Part shown: in pieces, positions 8,309 to 16,927 of the stretch
Numbering within the stretch: the first letter of the stretch is position 1
Layout: each line of letters begins with the position of its first letter
NCBI GenBank assembly: GCA_000153145.1
Contig: CH672415.1
Span: 127,854-191,853, forward strand
DNA: 64,000 nucleotides
Reading direction: 5' to 3'
DNA from: a marine actinobacterium PHSC20C1
GTDB lineage: Bacteria; Actinomycetota; Actinomycetes; Actinomycetales; Microbacteriaceae
Notes under the pieces: generated by a model
What the model was told of the DNA's origin: nothing
Database searches by the model: none
What the model saw: only the letters and a program-made list of their open reading frames with translations
Program-made: the position numbers and the translations under genes

Positions 8309-9724
8309 GTGTCAGAACTTCATCGCCTCACCGCTCTCGAACAGCTGCACCTCTTGCGATCGGGCGAGCTGAAGCCCAGCGAACTCGTGGAGTGTTACCT
8401 CGATCGCATTGAACGGCTGAATCCTGAGCTGGGCGCTTTTACCGTCGTGACTCCGGATGCTGCGCGCCAGCGTGCTGCGGAACTCGAAACTTCTGGCTCG
8501 CGGGCGGCTACCCTCTGGGGGCTTCCCTCTGGCGAGAAAGATCTGTGGATGCGCGCGGGCGTGCGAACCGCATTCGGCTCCCGAGCGTTCGCCGACTTCG
8601 TGCCAGACGTTTCGGATGAGATTGCCGACGTGCTCGATGACGCCGGCGCGATCAGCCTCGGCAAAACCGCGACGCCCGAATTTGGGTTGCCCGCCTATAC
8701 CGAACCGCTGTCGGATGCCCCGGCTGTGAATCCTTGGGACGTTTCCTTGGGTTCTGGCGGTAGCAGCGGGGGAGCGGCAGTCGCAGTTTCTGCCGGGCTC
8801 TTGCCCTTCGCACCCGGCTCGGACGGCGGTGGCTCGATTCGCATCCCCGCCGCAGCTACCGGGCTAGTTGGTCTCAAGCCTTCGCGTGGACGAGTGCCCG
8901 CGGGGAGCGGTTTCGGTAGTCTCGGCCAGCTTCCGGTGACCGGACCGCTCGCTCGTACTGTGGCGGATGCTGCCTTGCTCCTCGATGGCATCGCTGGCCC
9001 CTCGCCGTTCTCGGTCGGCCCGCCTGCCTGGGACGGCGGCGCCTTCCTCAACGCTGCGATCCGCGGCGAAGGCACCTTCAACATCGGCGTCATGACAACC
9101 TCTCCGTGGGATGACACCTACGAGATCAGCGTCTCGCCCGAAGCTCAGGATGCTCTCACCCTCGCCCGCACCGCGCTCGACCAGCTCGGCCACGGCAGCG
9201 AAAACTTCGCGCTCGACCCCTCACCCGAATACGCCGAAGCGTTCACGGTGCTGTGGCAAGCAGGAGCTGCCGGAATCCCGCTCGATGGCGAGCAACTCGA
9301 GCTCGTGGAACCCCTCACGAAATGGCTCATCGAAAGCGGACGCCGGATGAGCGCGCGCGACGTTGGCATCGCCATCGCGACCCTGTCTCGGTTCGAGCGC
9401 AGCGTCATCCGCCAGTTCTCGGCCTACGACGCCGTGCTGACCCCGGCGATGGCCATGACACCGCGCCCGCTCGGCTGGTTTCATGCCGAGGATGCCTTCG
9501 AGAACTTTGCGAAGCAAGTGCAGTACACGCCGTGGACGAGCTTCGTCAACGTCTCAGGCCTGCCCGCGATCAGCCTCCCCGTGCACGAAACCGTCGAAGG
9601 GCTCCCGATGGGCGTGCAGCTCATTGGCCGCCCCGGTCGCGAGGATGTCTTGCTCGCGATTGGTGCGCAGCTCGAGCGGCGCTTCCAGTGGGGCTCGAGG
9701 CATCCCGCGGCATTCGAGGTTTAG
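8309..9724 (+). CDS. Amidase signature family hydrolase
   Basis: A 471-residue serine amidase of the GatA/fatty-acid-amide-hydrolase fold. The Ser-cisSer-Lys triad is visible: Lys in GLPSGEKDLWM, the Gly/Ser-rich stretch LGSGGSSGGAAVAVSAG, and the nucleophile region GSDGGGSIRIPAAATG. It hydrolyses a carboxylic amide; the substrate is unknown. GatA itself is unlikely because no gatB or gatC lies nearby. The GTG start lacks a Shine-Dalgarno but has TAGGCT ending 6 nt upstream, suggesting a leaderless mRNA. It is divergent from the YtrA operon. Confidence 0.9.
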   Translation: MSELHRLTALEQLHLLRSGELKPSELVECYLDRIERLNPELGAFTVVTPDAARQRAAELETSGSRAATLWGLPSGEKDLWMRAGVRTAFGSRAFADFVPDVSDEIADVLDDAGAISLGKTATPEFGLPAYTEPLSDAPAVNPWDVSLGSGGSSGGAAVAVSAGLLPFAPGSDGGGSIRIPAAATGLVGLKPSRGRVPAGSGFGSLGQLPVTGPLARTVADAALLLDGIAGPSPFSVGPPAWDGGAFLNAAIRGEGTFNIGVMTTSPWDDTYEISVSPEAQDALTLARTALDQLGHGSENFALDPSPEYAEAFTVLWQAGAAGIPLDGEQLELVEPLTKWLIESGRRMSARDVGIAIATLSRFERSVIRQFSAYDAVLTPAMAMTPRPLGWFHAEDAFENFAKQVQYTPWTSFVNVSGLPAISLPVHETVEGLPMGVQLIGRPGREDVLLAIGAQLERRFQWGSRHPAAFEV

Positions 9725-9748
9725 AGTGCGCCGAGAGACCTGTGCGAT

Positions 9749-9770
9749 TTAGGTAAGGCATGCCTATACT
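9749..9770 (+). promoter_or_regulatory. DtxR/IdeR-like iron box overlapping a -10 element
   Basis: TTAGGTAAGGCATGCCTAT (9749-9767) matches most positions of the DtxR consensus TTAGGTTAGSCTAACCTAA. It overlaps a -10 element TATACT (9765-9770) located 8 nt before the downstream ATG. This placement would let iron-bound DtxR block RNA polymerase, making the SIP-domain gene iron-repressed. Confidence 0.75.
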
Positions 9771-9778
9771 GAGAGCAC

Positions 9779-10132
9779 ATGTCTCCCGAACTCTTCACCC
9801 CGCAGATCGCCTGGAATCCCCAGTCGGCTGACCGCGTGCTGCTCGCAGGAAACGAAACCTCAATCGATGCAATCGCGATGATTCTTGCGAGCCTTCCCGC
9901 TCGCTCTCGCGGCCAAGTCTTCATTGAAGTCGACTCGGCAGACGACATCCAGCAGCTTTCCGCTCCCGGCCGTTTCAGCGTGTGCTGGTTGTTGCGCGAG
10001 CGCGGTCAGAGCGTTGCCCGTTCGGTCGACGCTTGGTTGAGCGAGATGCTCCCCGTTAGCGCCTTCGGTGAAAGCACCGTCTACGCCTGGGTTGCCCATC
10101 AGGGTCCAGCGCGCCTGCTCAGCTCCAACTAA
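9779..10132 (+). CDS. Standalone SIP (siderophore-interacting protein) C-terminal domain
   Basis: A 117-residue protein resembling only the NAD(P)H-binding C-terminal half of siderophore-interacting/ferric-siderophore reductases: WNPQSADRVLLAGNETSIDAIAMILASLP, then a beta strand (QVFIEVDSADDIQQL) and VCWLLRERG. The FAD-binding N-terminal half of full SIPs (about 250-280 residues) is absent, and no remnant lies upstream. It may work with a separate partner or have another iron-related role. Control by the DtxR-like box supports a link to iron limitation. Probably leaderless. Confidence 0.8.
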   Translation: MSPELFTPQIAWNPQSADRVLLAGNETSIDAIAMILASLPARSRGQVFIEVDSADDIQQLSAPGRFSVCWLLRERGQSVARSVDAWLSEMLPVSAFGESTVYAWVAHQGPARLLSSN

Positions 10133-10152
10133 CTGGCAAGCTCCAACTAACT
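10121..10152 (+). repeat. 14-bp direct duplication at a gene end
   Basis: AGCTCCAACTAACT occurs at 10121-10134 and again at 10139-10152, an 18-bp offset. The first copy contains the last codons and the TAA stop of the SIP-domain gene. This looks like a small tandem duplication that has not changed the protein. Confidence 0.7.
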
Positions 10153-10174
10153 ACTCCGCGCTTTCAAGCGAATG

Positions 10175-10624
10175 CTACTTCTTTGGAGTGCGCAGTGAAC
10201 GCCCGCGCAAGTAGCCGCCGCGCTCAAGCCCGGCCTCAATCTCGAAGCGATTGGTGAGCGCGTTGTGCCCCGCAAGCAGATACAACGGGATGAACCACAG
10301 TCCGTAACGACGCCACTGCTCGCGGTGAACAGCCTCATGTTCGAGCACCTCGTCGGTAACGTTGTCGCAAGTCACATACACCGCGCCGATCGTGGTGCCT
10401 CCTCGCCCGAACGCCCACCGGGGAACATGCTCAGCAACAATAACGCCACCGCGCGAACGCAGGCGGAAACCGCTGAGCACACCACCCCAGATCAATCCAG
10501 ATGCCGTAGCAAACCAGTACCCGGGGCGAGTGAGTAGCGGATGGAGCAGTGTCCGACGCACGCGAGGGCTGTGCTCCGCCTCGGCAATCGCGCGACCGAA
10601 TCGCGCCGCTCTCGAACTGGTCAT
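10175..10624 (-). CDS. Small HExxH-motif protein, function unknown
   Basis: A 149-residue protein with a central hydrophobic stretch (GYWFATASGLIWGGVLSG) and the motif VLEHEAVHREQWRRYG, which matches the HExxH zinc-protease pattern. Databases often call relatives Fe-S oxidoreductase, which the sequence does not support: there is no cysteine cluster. I start at MTSSRAARFG because this ATG follows the stop of the upstream oxidoreductase by 4 nt; longer starts would run into that gene. It is co-transcribed with the oxidoreductase. Catalytic activity is unproven. Confidence 0.75.
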   Translation of the reverse strand: MTSSRAARFGRAIAEAEHSPRVRRTLLHPLLTRPGYWFATASGLIWGGVLSGFRLRSRGGVIVAEHVPRWAFGRGGTTIGAVYVTCDNVTDEVLEHEAVHREQWRRYGLWFIPLYLLAGHNALTNRFEIEAGLERGGYLRGRSLRTPKK

Positions 10625-10628
10625 AGCG

Positions 10629-12041
10629 CTAAGGACGTCCAATCGCCTCGAGAAGGCGTAACCAGACCTCGCTGATCGTTGGGTAGGAGGGAACCGCGTG
10701 CCAGAGTCGCGAAAGGGGAACCTCGCCAACAATCGCTATCGTCGCTGAGTGAAGTAGTTCAGCAACATCCTGGCCGACAAAAGTCGCGCCAACGATGACC
10801 TGACGTTCACGGTCAATCACGAATCGTGCTTGGCCCTCATAGTTGTCAGCCTGCAGGCTCGCACCCGCGACCCAGCCGAGGTTGTAATCGACTACCTGCA
10901 CATCGATGCCCTGCTTTTCTGCATCCTTTGACATGACGCCGACCGAAGCGACCTCGGGATCGCTAAAGGTGACTTGAGGAACAGCGCCGTGGTCAGCCGT
11001 CGCGACATGGGCGCCCCAGGGGGAGTCATCCACGGTTTCGCCTTTCGCGCGAGCGGCAATCACGTCGCCGGCAGCACGCGCCTGATACTTGCCTTGATGA
11101 GTGAGAAGAGCACGATGGTTGACGTCGCCAACCGCGTACAGCCAGTCGGTATCGTGCACGAGCATCGTGTCATCGACTGAAAGCCAATCGCCGGGAGTAA
11201 GTCCAACGGTATCGAGTCCGAGATCACTGGTGCGGGCGATTCGGCCAGTAGCGATTAAAACTTCGGATGCCGTGAAGCTGCCATCGGAGGTATCGATAAC
11301 TACGCCGTCGCTCGTCCGTTCCACACGTGTCGGAGACGTCTCCACGATTGTCACGGCGCGTTCGCGGAGTGCTTTCGCAACCATCTCGCCGGCGAACTCT
11401 TCCTGACCGTTCAACAACCCGCTGCGGGCGAAGAGGGTGACCTCGGCGCCAAGATCGCGGTAGGCAGTCGCCATTTCGACTCCGACAACACCGCCTCCGA
11501 TAATCGCGAGTGATGGGGGAACTTCTTTGACCGAGGTAGCTTCGCGCGGAGTCCAGGGTCGGGCATCGATGAGGCCCGGGATGTTCGGCAACTGGGGGTC
11601 AGAGCCGGTGCAGACAACAACTGCGTGACGAGCCGTGAGGGTTGTGACTGTGCCGTTTTTGCCAGTAACCGTCACTTGCTTGGGGCCGTTGAGTCGCGCG
11701 TGGCCACGTTCGAGTCCAATGCCCGCTTTTTCGACCCACCGAACCTGACCCGCGTCATCCCAGTTGCTCGTAAAGCTGTTGCGGCGAGCGAGCAGGGCCG
11801 GAACATCAATGCCACCGGTCACCGCTTGGGCCGCCCCAGGAAGTCGTTCGACGGCGCGCAGCGCTAGTCCGCTTCTGATGAGTGCCTTCGATGGCATACA
11901 CGCCCAGTACGAGCACTCGCCCCCGACAAGCTCGCTCTCCACAAGGACGACACTGAGCCCGCCCTGAACGGCGCGGTCGGCGACGTTTTCGCCGACTGCA
12001 CCCGCTCCAATGACGATGACATCCCACGTTGTTTCGCTCAC
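10629..12041 (-). CDS. Pyridine nucleotide-disulfide oxidoreductase, class I
   Basis: FAD/NAD(P) enzyme of 470 residues related to mercuric reductase, dihydrolipoamide dehydrogenase and mycothione reductase. It shows the FAD motif DVIVIGAGAVGENVADRA and the NAD motif IIGGGVVGVEMATAY. The redox-site block reads GGECSYWACMPSKAL rather than GGTCLNVGCIPSK, so the two redox Cys (CSYWAC) have the same spacing but altered surroundings. Substrate unknown; no lipoyl or mer genes adjoin. The GTG start is preceded by GGAGAGAA. Likely operon: crotonase, this gene, HExxH protein. Confidence 0.85.
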   Translation of the reverse strand: MSETTWDVIVIGAGAVGENVADRAVQGGLSVVLVESELVGGECSYWACMPSKALIRSGLALRAVERLPGAAQAVTGGIDVPALLARRNSFTSNWDDAGQVRWVEKAGIGLERGHARLNGPKQVTVTGKNGTVTTLTARHAVVVCTGSDPQLPNIPGLIDARPWTPREATSVKEVPPSLAIIGGGVVGVEMATAYRDLGAEVTLFARSGLLNGQEEFAGEMVAKALRERAVTIVETSPTRVERTSDGVVIDTSDGSFTASEVLIATGRIARTSDLGLDTVGLTPGDWLSVDDTMLVHDTDWLYAVGDVNHRALLTHQGKYQARAAGDVIAARAKGETVDDSPWGAHVATADHGAVPQVTFSDPEVASVGVMSKDAEKQGIDVQVVDYNLGWVAGASLQADNYEGQARFVIDRERQVIVGATFVGQDVAELLHSATIAIVGEVPLSRLWHAVPSYPTISEVWLRLLEAIGRP

Positions 12042-12084
12042 GGTTCTCTCCTCGTTGCTGACCGAATTACTAGTTCTCGGACCC

Positions 12085-12885
12085 CTATTCGCCAATGAAT
12101 GAGGCGGTTGTGCGTGTCATGAAGGCTTCCATGCCGATGCGAGCATCTTTGCTTTGCGCGACGGCAACAAGTGCTGGCTGCAGCCCTGCCTCCGCCGCAG
12201 AGTCGCCCTCCCGAATAGCTAGGTTCGCGTTGGCGAGGGCCGCTTGCACCGCGAGGGGAGCTTGGGCTGCGATGCGCTGCGCCAGCTCGAGGCCACGAGC
12301 GTACTGCTCGCCGTGAGGAACGACTTCCTGAACCATCCCGATGCGGTGGGCCTCGGCAGCGTCGAAGCTGTCGCCGGTAAGGATCCAGCGCATTGCATTC
12401 GACCAACCGACCTGGCGGGGAAAGCGAATTGTCGCTCCACCAAAGGGAAGGATGCCGCGAGAGACCTCAACCTGTCCGAATACCGTGGAATCGGCAGCAA
12501 CAACAATGTCGCTCGCAAGAATGAGTTCGATGCCGAGTGTCAGGCACGTACCTTGAACAGCGATCACGACGGGCTTGGAGAGCTTCTCGCCCGAAACTTG
12601 CCATGGATTGATCCCACCTTCGGGAACCATGTCGAGCCCATCGGAACCGATTCGAGGCCCGATATCTGCCAAGTCAAGCCCGCCGGTGAAGTGGTCGCCG
12701 TGAGCAAACACAAAGCCCGCCCGCAGCTCGGGATCACGATCAAGCTCGCCATAGGCCAGAGCAAGTTGCTGCAACATTTCCATGTCTGCGGCGTTGCGTT
12801 TGTCTGCCCGATTGAGGCCGATGAGCAACACGTGACCGTCGCGCTCAACGGTGATTTTTGCGGTAGTGGTGCTGGAGTCCGTCAT
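12085..12885 (-). CDS. Enoyl-CoA hydratase/isomerase (crotonase) family protein
   Basis: Crotonase-fold protein of 266 residues with the CoA-binding start VLLIGLNRADKRNAAD and oxyanion-hole segments FVFAHGDHFTGGLDL and VQGTCLTLGIELILASDI. The usual catalytic glutamates are not obvious: the second segment reads SRGILPFGGATIRFPRQVG. It may therefore be an isomerase or another crotonase activity rather than a true hydratase. The mRNA appears leaderless. The oxidoreductase gene follows 43 nt downstream. Confidence 0.85.
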   Translation of the reverse strand: MTDSSTTTAKITVERDGHVLLIGLNRADKRNAADMEMLQQLALAYGELDRDPELRAGFVFAHGDHFTGGLDLADIGPRIGSDGLDMVPEGGINPWQVSGEKLSKPVVIAVQGTCLTLGIELILASDIVVAADSTVFGQVEVSRGILPFGGATIRFPRQVGWSNAMRWILTGDSFDAAEAHRIGMVQEVVPHGEQYARGLELAQRIAAQAPLAVQAALANANLAIREGDSAAEAGLQPALVAVAQSKDARIGMEAFMTRTTASFIGE

Positions 12886-12891
12886 GAGTCC

Positions 12892-12897
12892 AGACTA
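12892..12897 (-). promoter_or_regulatory. Leaderless -10 element of the crotonase gene
   Basis: On the minus strand TAGTCT ends 6 nt before the ATG, with no Shine-Dalgarno between them. Confidence 0.45.
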
Positions 12898-12968
12898 CGA
12901 CGAGGTCGCCGAGGTGTGGCTGGATGCTGGCGATAAGCTCAACCCACACCAACTTTTCGGAGGATCCC

Positions 12969-13286
12969 GTGTTGCGTTCCGCAATTCTCGCTCTCGCTGT
13001 GGCTTCAGTAGCTCTCATTGCAGGCTGCTCAGGTGAACCAGCCACTGAGATCGCTGCGAGCTCAATCGCAGCGGCAGCGGCGGCAGCCCTAGAGCAGTCA
13101 ACCGGAGAACTTCCTGAGGTGGACTGTGGTGACGACATCGTTGAACTGAAGAACGGAACGAAGCTCGATTGCGTCCTCACTGATCCGAAACTGGGGGAGG
13201 ACTTCGACAGCCGGGTCACCATCAGTGCGGTAAACGGTGCGAGCTACTCGGTCTCCGTTGAAGTATCTGAGGAGCCGCGCGAATAG
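12969..13286 (+). CDS. DUF4333-type lipoprotein
   Basis: A 105-residue secreted lipoprotein. The signal peptide LRSAILALAVASVALIAGC ends in a lipobox (LIAGC), so the mature protein should be lipid-anchored on the outer membrane face. The C-terminal half, with two cysteines 15 residues apart (VDCGDDIV...KLDCVLTD) and a beta-rich end, matches the DUF4333 pattern of actinobacteria. Function unknown. The GTG start is chosen for the GGAGGA ribosome-binding site 5-6 nt upstream; the earlier ATG at 12924 would put charged residues before the signal. Confidence 0.8.
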   Translation: MLRSAILALAVASVALIAGCSGEPATEIAASSIAAAAAAALEQSTGELPEVDCGDDIVELKNGTKLDCVLTDPKLGEDFDSRVTISAVNGASYSVSVEVSEEPRE

Positions 13287-13298
13287 ACCAGCGCTGCG

Positions 13299-14120
13299 TT
13301 AGCGGGCAGACGTAATGGCGCCGATCAGTCGCAAAATTGTCGGCAGATCATCAACCGCTTGAGCAATAGACGCGGGTGCGAATTCGGTGATCCCAGCGCC
13401 AGCGAGAGGGTATTTTGCCACCACTGCTCGGATGGTTTCCGCGAGAGCAGTCGGTGAGACCCCAAAGGGCACTGGAGAGCCAAGTCCGGCAAATTCAGCA
13501 GGGTCGAGTACGTCTAAATCGATGTGGAGGTAGACGGAATCGGCACCGGTAGCGGCGATTGCATCGAGGAGTGCCTCTGGCGAGAACTCGATGGCTCCAA
13601 TCGAGCGAATTCCAGCATCCTGAATGTACGAGTCTTCTTCTGGATCGGCCGAGCGCACGCCCGCAAGAATCACGCGGTCAGCCGTGAGCGGATGCTCCGG
13701 CACAAGAGCTGCTGGTCCCTCACCGAGTAGCGTGCGCAGCACCATTCCCGTGAACGCTCCGGAGGGGCTTGAATCCGGAGTATGTAGATCTGGGTGAGCA
13801 TCGATCCAGACCACAGCGGGTGCGGAAGCACTCACATGTTCGATAGCAGCAAGCTCGACACCGCAATCGCCACCAATGGTGATGTGGATCGCAGCATCCT
13901 CAGCGAAAACGTGATGAGTTCGCTCCCGGACAAGCGTCAAAGAACTGAGACGATGAACGCCTGTTCCCTGCTGATCTCCTGCTTCGAGCGGAACCTCGAC
14001 GGTGCGAGTCGCCGCGGAGGGAAGGTCACCCCGAATTGACTCTGCGCCGTCCACGAGTCGCATTGCCCGCGACGACCCCGAACCCTGCCACTGCGGAACA
14101 ACAACGTAATTGATTGCCAT
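13299..14120 (-). CDS. Arginase/agmatinase (ureohydrolase) family protein
   Basis: Manganese metallohydrolase fold of 273 residues. Metal-binding motifs are intact: GGDCG (here without the usual His), VVWIDAHPDLHTPDSSPSG and HIDLDVLDPAEF. Family members hydrolyse guanidino compounds such as arginine, agmatine or formiminoglutamate to urea or formamide. The first motif GGDCG replaces GGDHS/GGEHS, so the histidine metal ligand is missing, which leaves substrate and activity open. It converges with the DUF4333 gene with only 12 bp between stops. Confidence 0.8.
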   Translation of the reverse strand: MAINYVVVPQWQGSGSSRAMRLVDGAESIRGDLPSAATRTVEVPLEAGDQQGTGVHRLSSLTLVRERTHHVFAEDAAIHITIGGDCGVELAAIEHVSASAPAVVWIDAHPDLHTPDSSPSGAFTGMVLRTLLGEGPAALVPEHPLTADRVILAGVRSADPEEDSYIQDAGIRSIGAIEFSPEALLDAIAATGADSVYLHIDLDVLDPAEFAGLGSPVPFGVSPTALAETIRAVVAKYPLAGAGITEFAPASIAQAVDDLPTILRLIGAITSAR

Positions 14121-14140
14121 TCGCTAGATTTTCGCGCGCG

Positions 14141-14878
14141 CTATTCGCCAGCGGTCACAGCCTTCGTGCCGCCTGACTTGAGTGCGGCAAGTCGAGCGTC
14201 GACTTCGGTCTGCTTGCCCAAATCTTCTAGACCCTCAAACTGAGCGTCAAGGCTGGATGCCGCCAACTCCTGCTGGCCCAAAACTTTCGCTTCTTCGCGC
14301 CGAATCTTGTCTTCGAATCGACCAAGGTCGCTCGTGGGATCGAGAAGGTCTATTGACTTGAGCGCATCGTGAACCTGAGTCTGGGCTTCGACAGTCTTGG
14401 AGCGAGCGACGAGTTCGTCGCGCTTCGCGGTCAGTTCGCTGAGCTTCGCGCGCATTCCATCGAGTCCGCTCTTGAGCTGATTGACGACCTGGGTTTGCGA
14501 CGCGATTGTTGGCGCGGCGGCTCTGGCCTCATTTTCAGAAGAGACCTGACGGCCGATTGCAATCTTGGCAAGATTGTCGAATTTGTCAGCGTCGGCGGTG
14601 TTGCCCCCTGCACGAAGTTCGTCTGCCTTATTGCTGGCGGCGAGAGCCTTGCGGCCCCAGTCTGTTGCTGCATTTCTGTCTTCTACATGGTCCTGCTCCA
14701 TGAGTCGCAGGTTGCCTATCGTCTGAGCGACGGCGCTCTCCGCATCCGCAATGGAGTTGGTGTAGTCGCGCACGAGTTGGTCGAGCATCTGCTGAGGGTC
14801 CTCGGCTTGGTCGAGGAGCGAATTGATGTTCGCCTTCAAGAGTTGTGAAATGCGTCCGAGGATTGACTGCTTTGCCAT
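14141..14878 (-). CDS. pspA: PspA/IM30 family membrane-stress protein
   Basis: A 245-residue, almost entirely helical coiled-coil protein beginning SILGRISQLLKANINSLLDQAEDPQQMLDQLVRDY, the diagnostic PspA/Vipp1 N-terminus whose amphipathic helix binds stressed membranes. It forms ESCRT-III-like scaffolds that protect the membrane and proton-motive force. It lies just downstream of the TPM-domain gene (39 bp between stop and start), with the ECF sigma unit further upstream; together they look like an envelope-stress set. Confidence 0.93.
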   Translation of the reverse strand: MAKQSILGRISQLLKANINSLLDQAEDPQQMLDQLVRDYTNSIADAESAVAQTIGNLRLMEQDHVEDRNAATDWGRKALAASNKADELRAGGNTADADKFDNLAKIAIGRQVSSENEARAAAPTIASQTQVVNQLKSGLDGMRAKLSELTAKRDELVARSKTVEAQTQVHDALKSIDLLDPTSDLGRFEDKIRREEAKVLGQQELAASSLDAQFEGLEDLGKQTEVDARLAALKSGGTKAVTAGE

Positions 14879-14917
14879 GCGACGTGCCTTTCGTTTTATT
14901 TCTCGAGGAACCCGTAC

Positions 14918-16927
14918 TTAGAATCTACCGCCGCGACTGCGACCGCCACCACTGCGGCGTGAACTTCCGCCAGTACGACTTCTGCCACTCGAGCGTGAAC
15001 CTCCCGATCGAGAACTGCCGCCCCACGAAGTAGATGACGATGAGCGCGACGATCGCGAACCCAAACTGCCCCCGATGAGGCCGCCGATCACTCCGCCTAG
15101 CAGATCGCCACCGCCCATGCCCCTGCTTGACCCCAGACCTCCGAGGATGCCACCACTGGCAGCGCTCTGCGTCGAGAACTCTGAAACATCGCGCTGCGCT
15201 AAGTCGTACGCTGATGCTGCCAACTGATCAGCCTGACGCGCGTGAACCAGGGCAGTAACCGGATCGGATGCTTGCAGCGCAAGCGCCTGCTTGAACTCTC
15301 GATCTGCTTCGCTAATTCTCGTTCGCGCCGCTGAGCCGACACCGCCACGACGAGTAGTAATGAACTGCGCAGTGGTCGTAATCCGTGATTGGGCTGCGGC
15401 GAGTGCTGGCGACAATTGTATTGCAGCATGAGCAATCGCAGCCTGCTGGTCTCGCACCCCGACAAATACGGCTTCGAGCGCGGCGTTTGCGTCGCCAATA
15501 ACGCTCAGGCTCGAAACAGGATTATTTGTGTTCGCCTGCGCAGCCGCCAACGCTGCCTCGGCGTTGGCAATCGACGGCTGCAACGCCTCCGACGTGGAGT
15601 CGCTGGGCAGCGCACGTGCGGCAGCGATGTCGCCCGCAGTGTCAGCGATAGCGGATTCAAGCTCTTTCTCAGCGGACTGCAGCTCTGCTGTGAGCGAGTC
15701 CACGGCATCCATTAGTTGGACTGCTTGACCAAGTTCGGCTTGCGCTTTGCGAACAGCGACAGCGGCTTCGCTCGGTTTCTGTGCTTCGATGGCGCCGTTC
15801 GCGGCGTTAGAACTCGCGACAGCGGCGGCAAGCAAGGTCTGTGAGCGAGCGCTATTGTCGGCCACCGCTTCAACCGCGGCAGGGGCGTAGCGCGCAACAA
15901 GAGCACTCAATGCAGCTTCGGTAGTCGGAATGCGGCTGGCCGCGCTTGCGAGCAGTGTCGATGTTTCGGCCAGTACGGCAGGCGCGTTGGTCTCCAACTG
16001 GCGCAGCTCGTCAAAAGTGGCAGCCTGCGCGTCGAGCAGTGCATCGGCCCGCTCGCACAATTCGATAATCTCGATCGTCATCGCGCGCTTCTGATCTGCT
16101 GTCTCTTGCACACTGTCATCCAGCGTTTGGCGGATGCGGAATGCCTGCGCTACCGCTGCGGTGGCCTCGGCCAGTGAAGTCTCGAACGTGGCGGTGGCAG
16201 CGGCACCAAACTGGGCTTGAGCAAAACCGAGCTCTTGCTCGCTCGTCTTGAGAGCATCATCCAAGTCAACAAGCGCACTCCCGGCACGTCGATCAAGCTC
16301 TTCTTGCGAGACCGACTCGACTGGCACATCATTGCGCGCGCCACCGTCGCTGCGACGACGCAGCCGATAAATCGCGAAGGCGCCAATGCCGATAACGGCC
16401 GCTCCTGCCACAATCGGCAGCACCGGAACACCACCAGCTGTCGACCCAGTCTCAGGCGTAGAGCCGGGTTCAGCAGCGAGCGAATGTGCGCCCGCAATTG
16501 CAGCCTGGCCCCAGTTATCGTCACGCAGCTCAGCCTCAATGGCGCGCTCGGCGGCATCCAACTGGGCATCAGTCAGGGACACATCGGCGGCAACTGAGAG
16601 TGCATACTGGCGCTGCGAAACCGCTACCGCGAGTAGTAAATCGTCAGTGCCGAGCCCATTTGCTTCAGCCGTGGCATCCGCCCAATCAATGGGTGAGACT
16701 GGATTAGTGAACTCGTCGACGTACACGACGAACAACTGGACGCCAGCCTGCGAATACAAAGCGTCGAGAGCAGAATCAACCGATGCGGTGTCACCATCCA
16801 GCACCCCTGCCGCGTCGACGACGTAGGCGCCGTTGAACGGCACCGGGTCGTCGGCAAGCGCAGGGCCAGCGGTCAAAACAGTGAGGCCTGCAGCGAGCGC
16901 GAATACGGTAGCGAATCGTGCCTTCAC
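14918..16927 (-). CDS. TPM-domain (YgcG/Psb32-like) membrane protein
   Basis: A 669-residue exported protein: signal peptide (ARFATVFALAAGLTVLTAGPALA), a TPM domain from about residue 30 to 150 (VPFNGAYVVDAAGVLDG...YALSVAADVSLTDAQLDAAERAIE), one membrane helix (VLPIVAGAAVIGIGAFAIY), a long Ala/Gln/Glu-rich coiled-coil cytosolic region and a Ser/Gly/Arg-rich tail (RSSGRSRTGGSSRRSGGG). TPM proteins occur near PspA in many bacteria and may assist membrane-protein repair. The GTG start has GAAGGAG upstream. Confidence 0.88.
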   Translation of the reverse strand: MKARFATVFALAAGLTVLTAGPALADDPVPFNGAYVVDAAGVLDGDTASVDSALDALYSQAGVQLFVVYVDEFTNPVSPIDWADATAEANGLGTDDLLLAVAVSQRQYALSVAADVSLTDAQLDAAERAIEAELRDDNWGQAAIAGAHSLAAEPGSTPETGSTAGGVPVLPIVAGAAVIGIGAFAIYRLRRRSDGGARNDVPVESVSQEELDRRAGSALVDLDDALKTSEQELGFAQAQFGAAATATFETSLAEATAAVAQAFRIRQTLDDSVQETADQKRAMTIEIIELCERADALLDAQAATFDELRQLETNAPAVLAETSTLLASAASRIPTTEAALSALVARYAPAAVEAVADNSARSQTLLAAAVASSNAANGAIEAQKPSEAAVAVRKAQAELGQAVQLMDAVDSLTAELQSAEKELESAIADTAGDIAAARALPSDSTSEALQPSIANAEAALAAAQANTNNPVSSLSVIGDANAALEAVFVGVRDQQAAIAHAAIQLSPALAAAQSRITTTAQFITTRRGGVGSAARTRISEADREFKQALALQASDPVTALVHARQADQLAASAYDLAQRDVSEFSTQSAASGGILGGLGSSRGMGGGDLLGGVIGGLIGGSLGSRSSRSSSSTSWGGSSRSGGSRSSGRSRTGGSSRRSGGGRSRGGRF

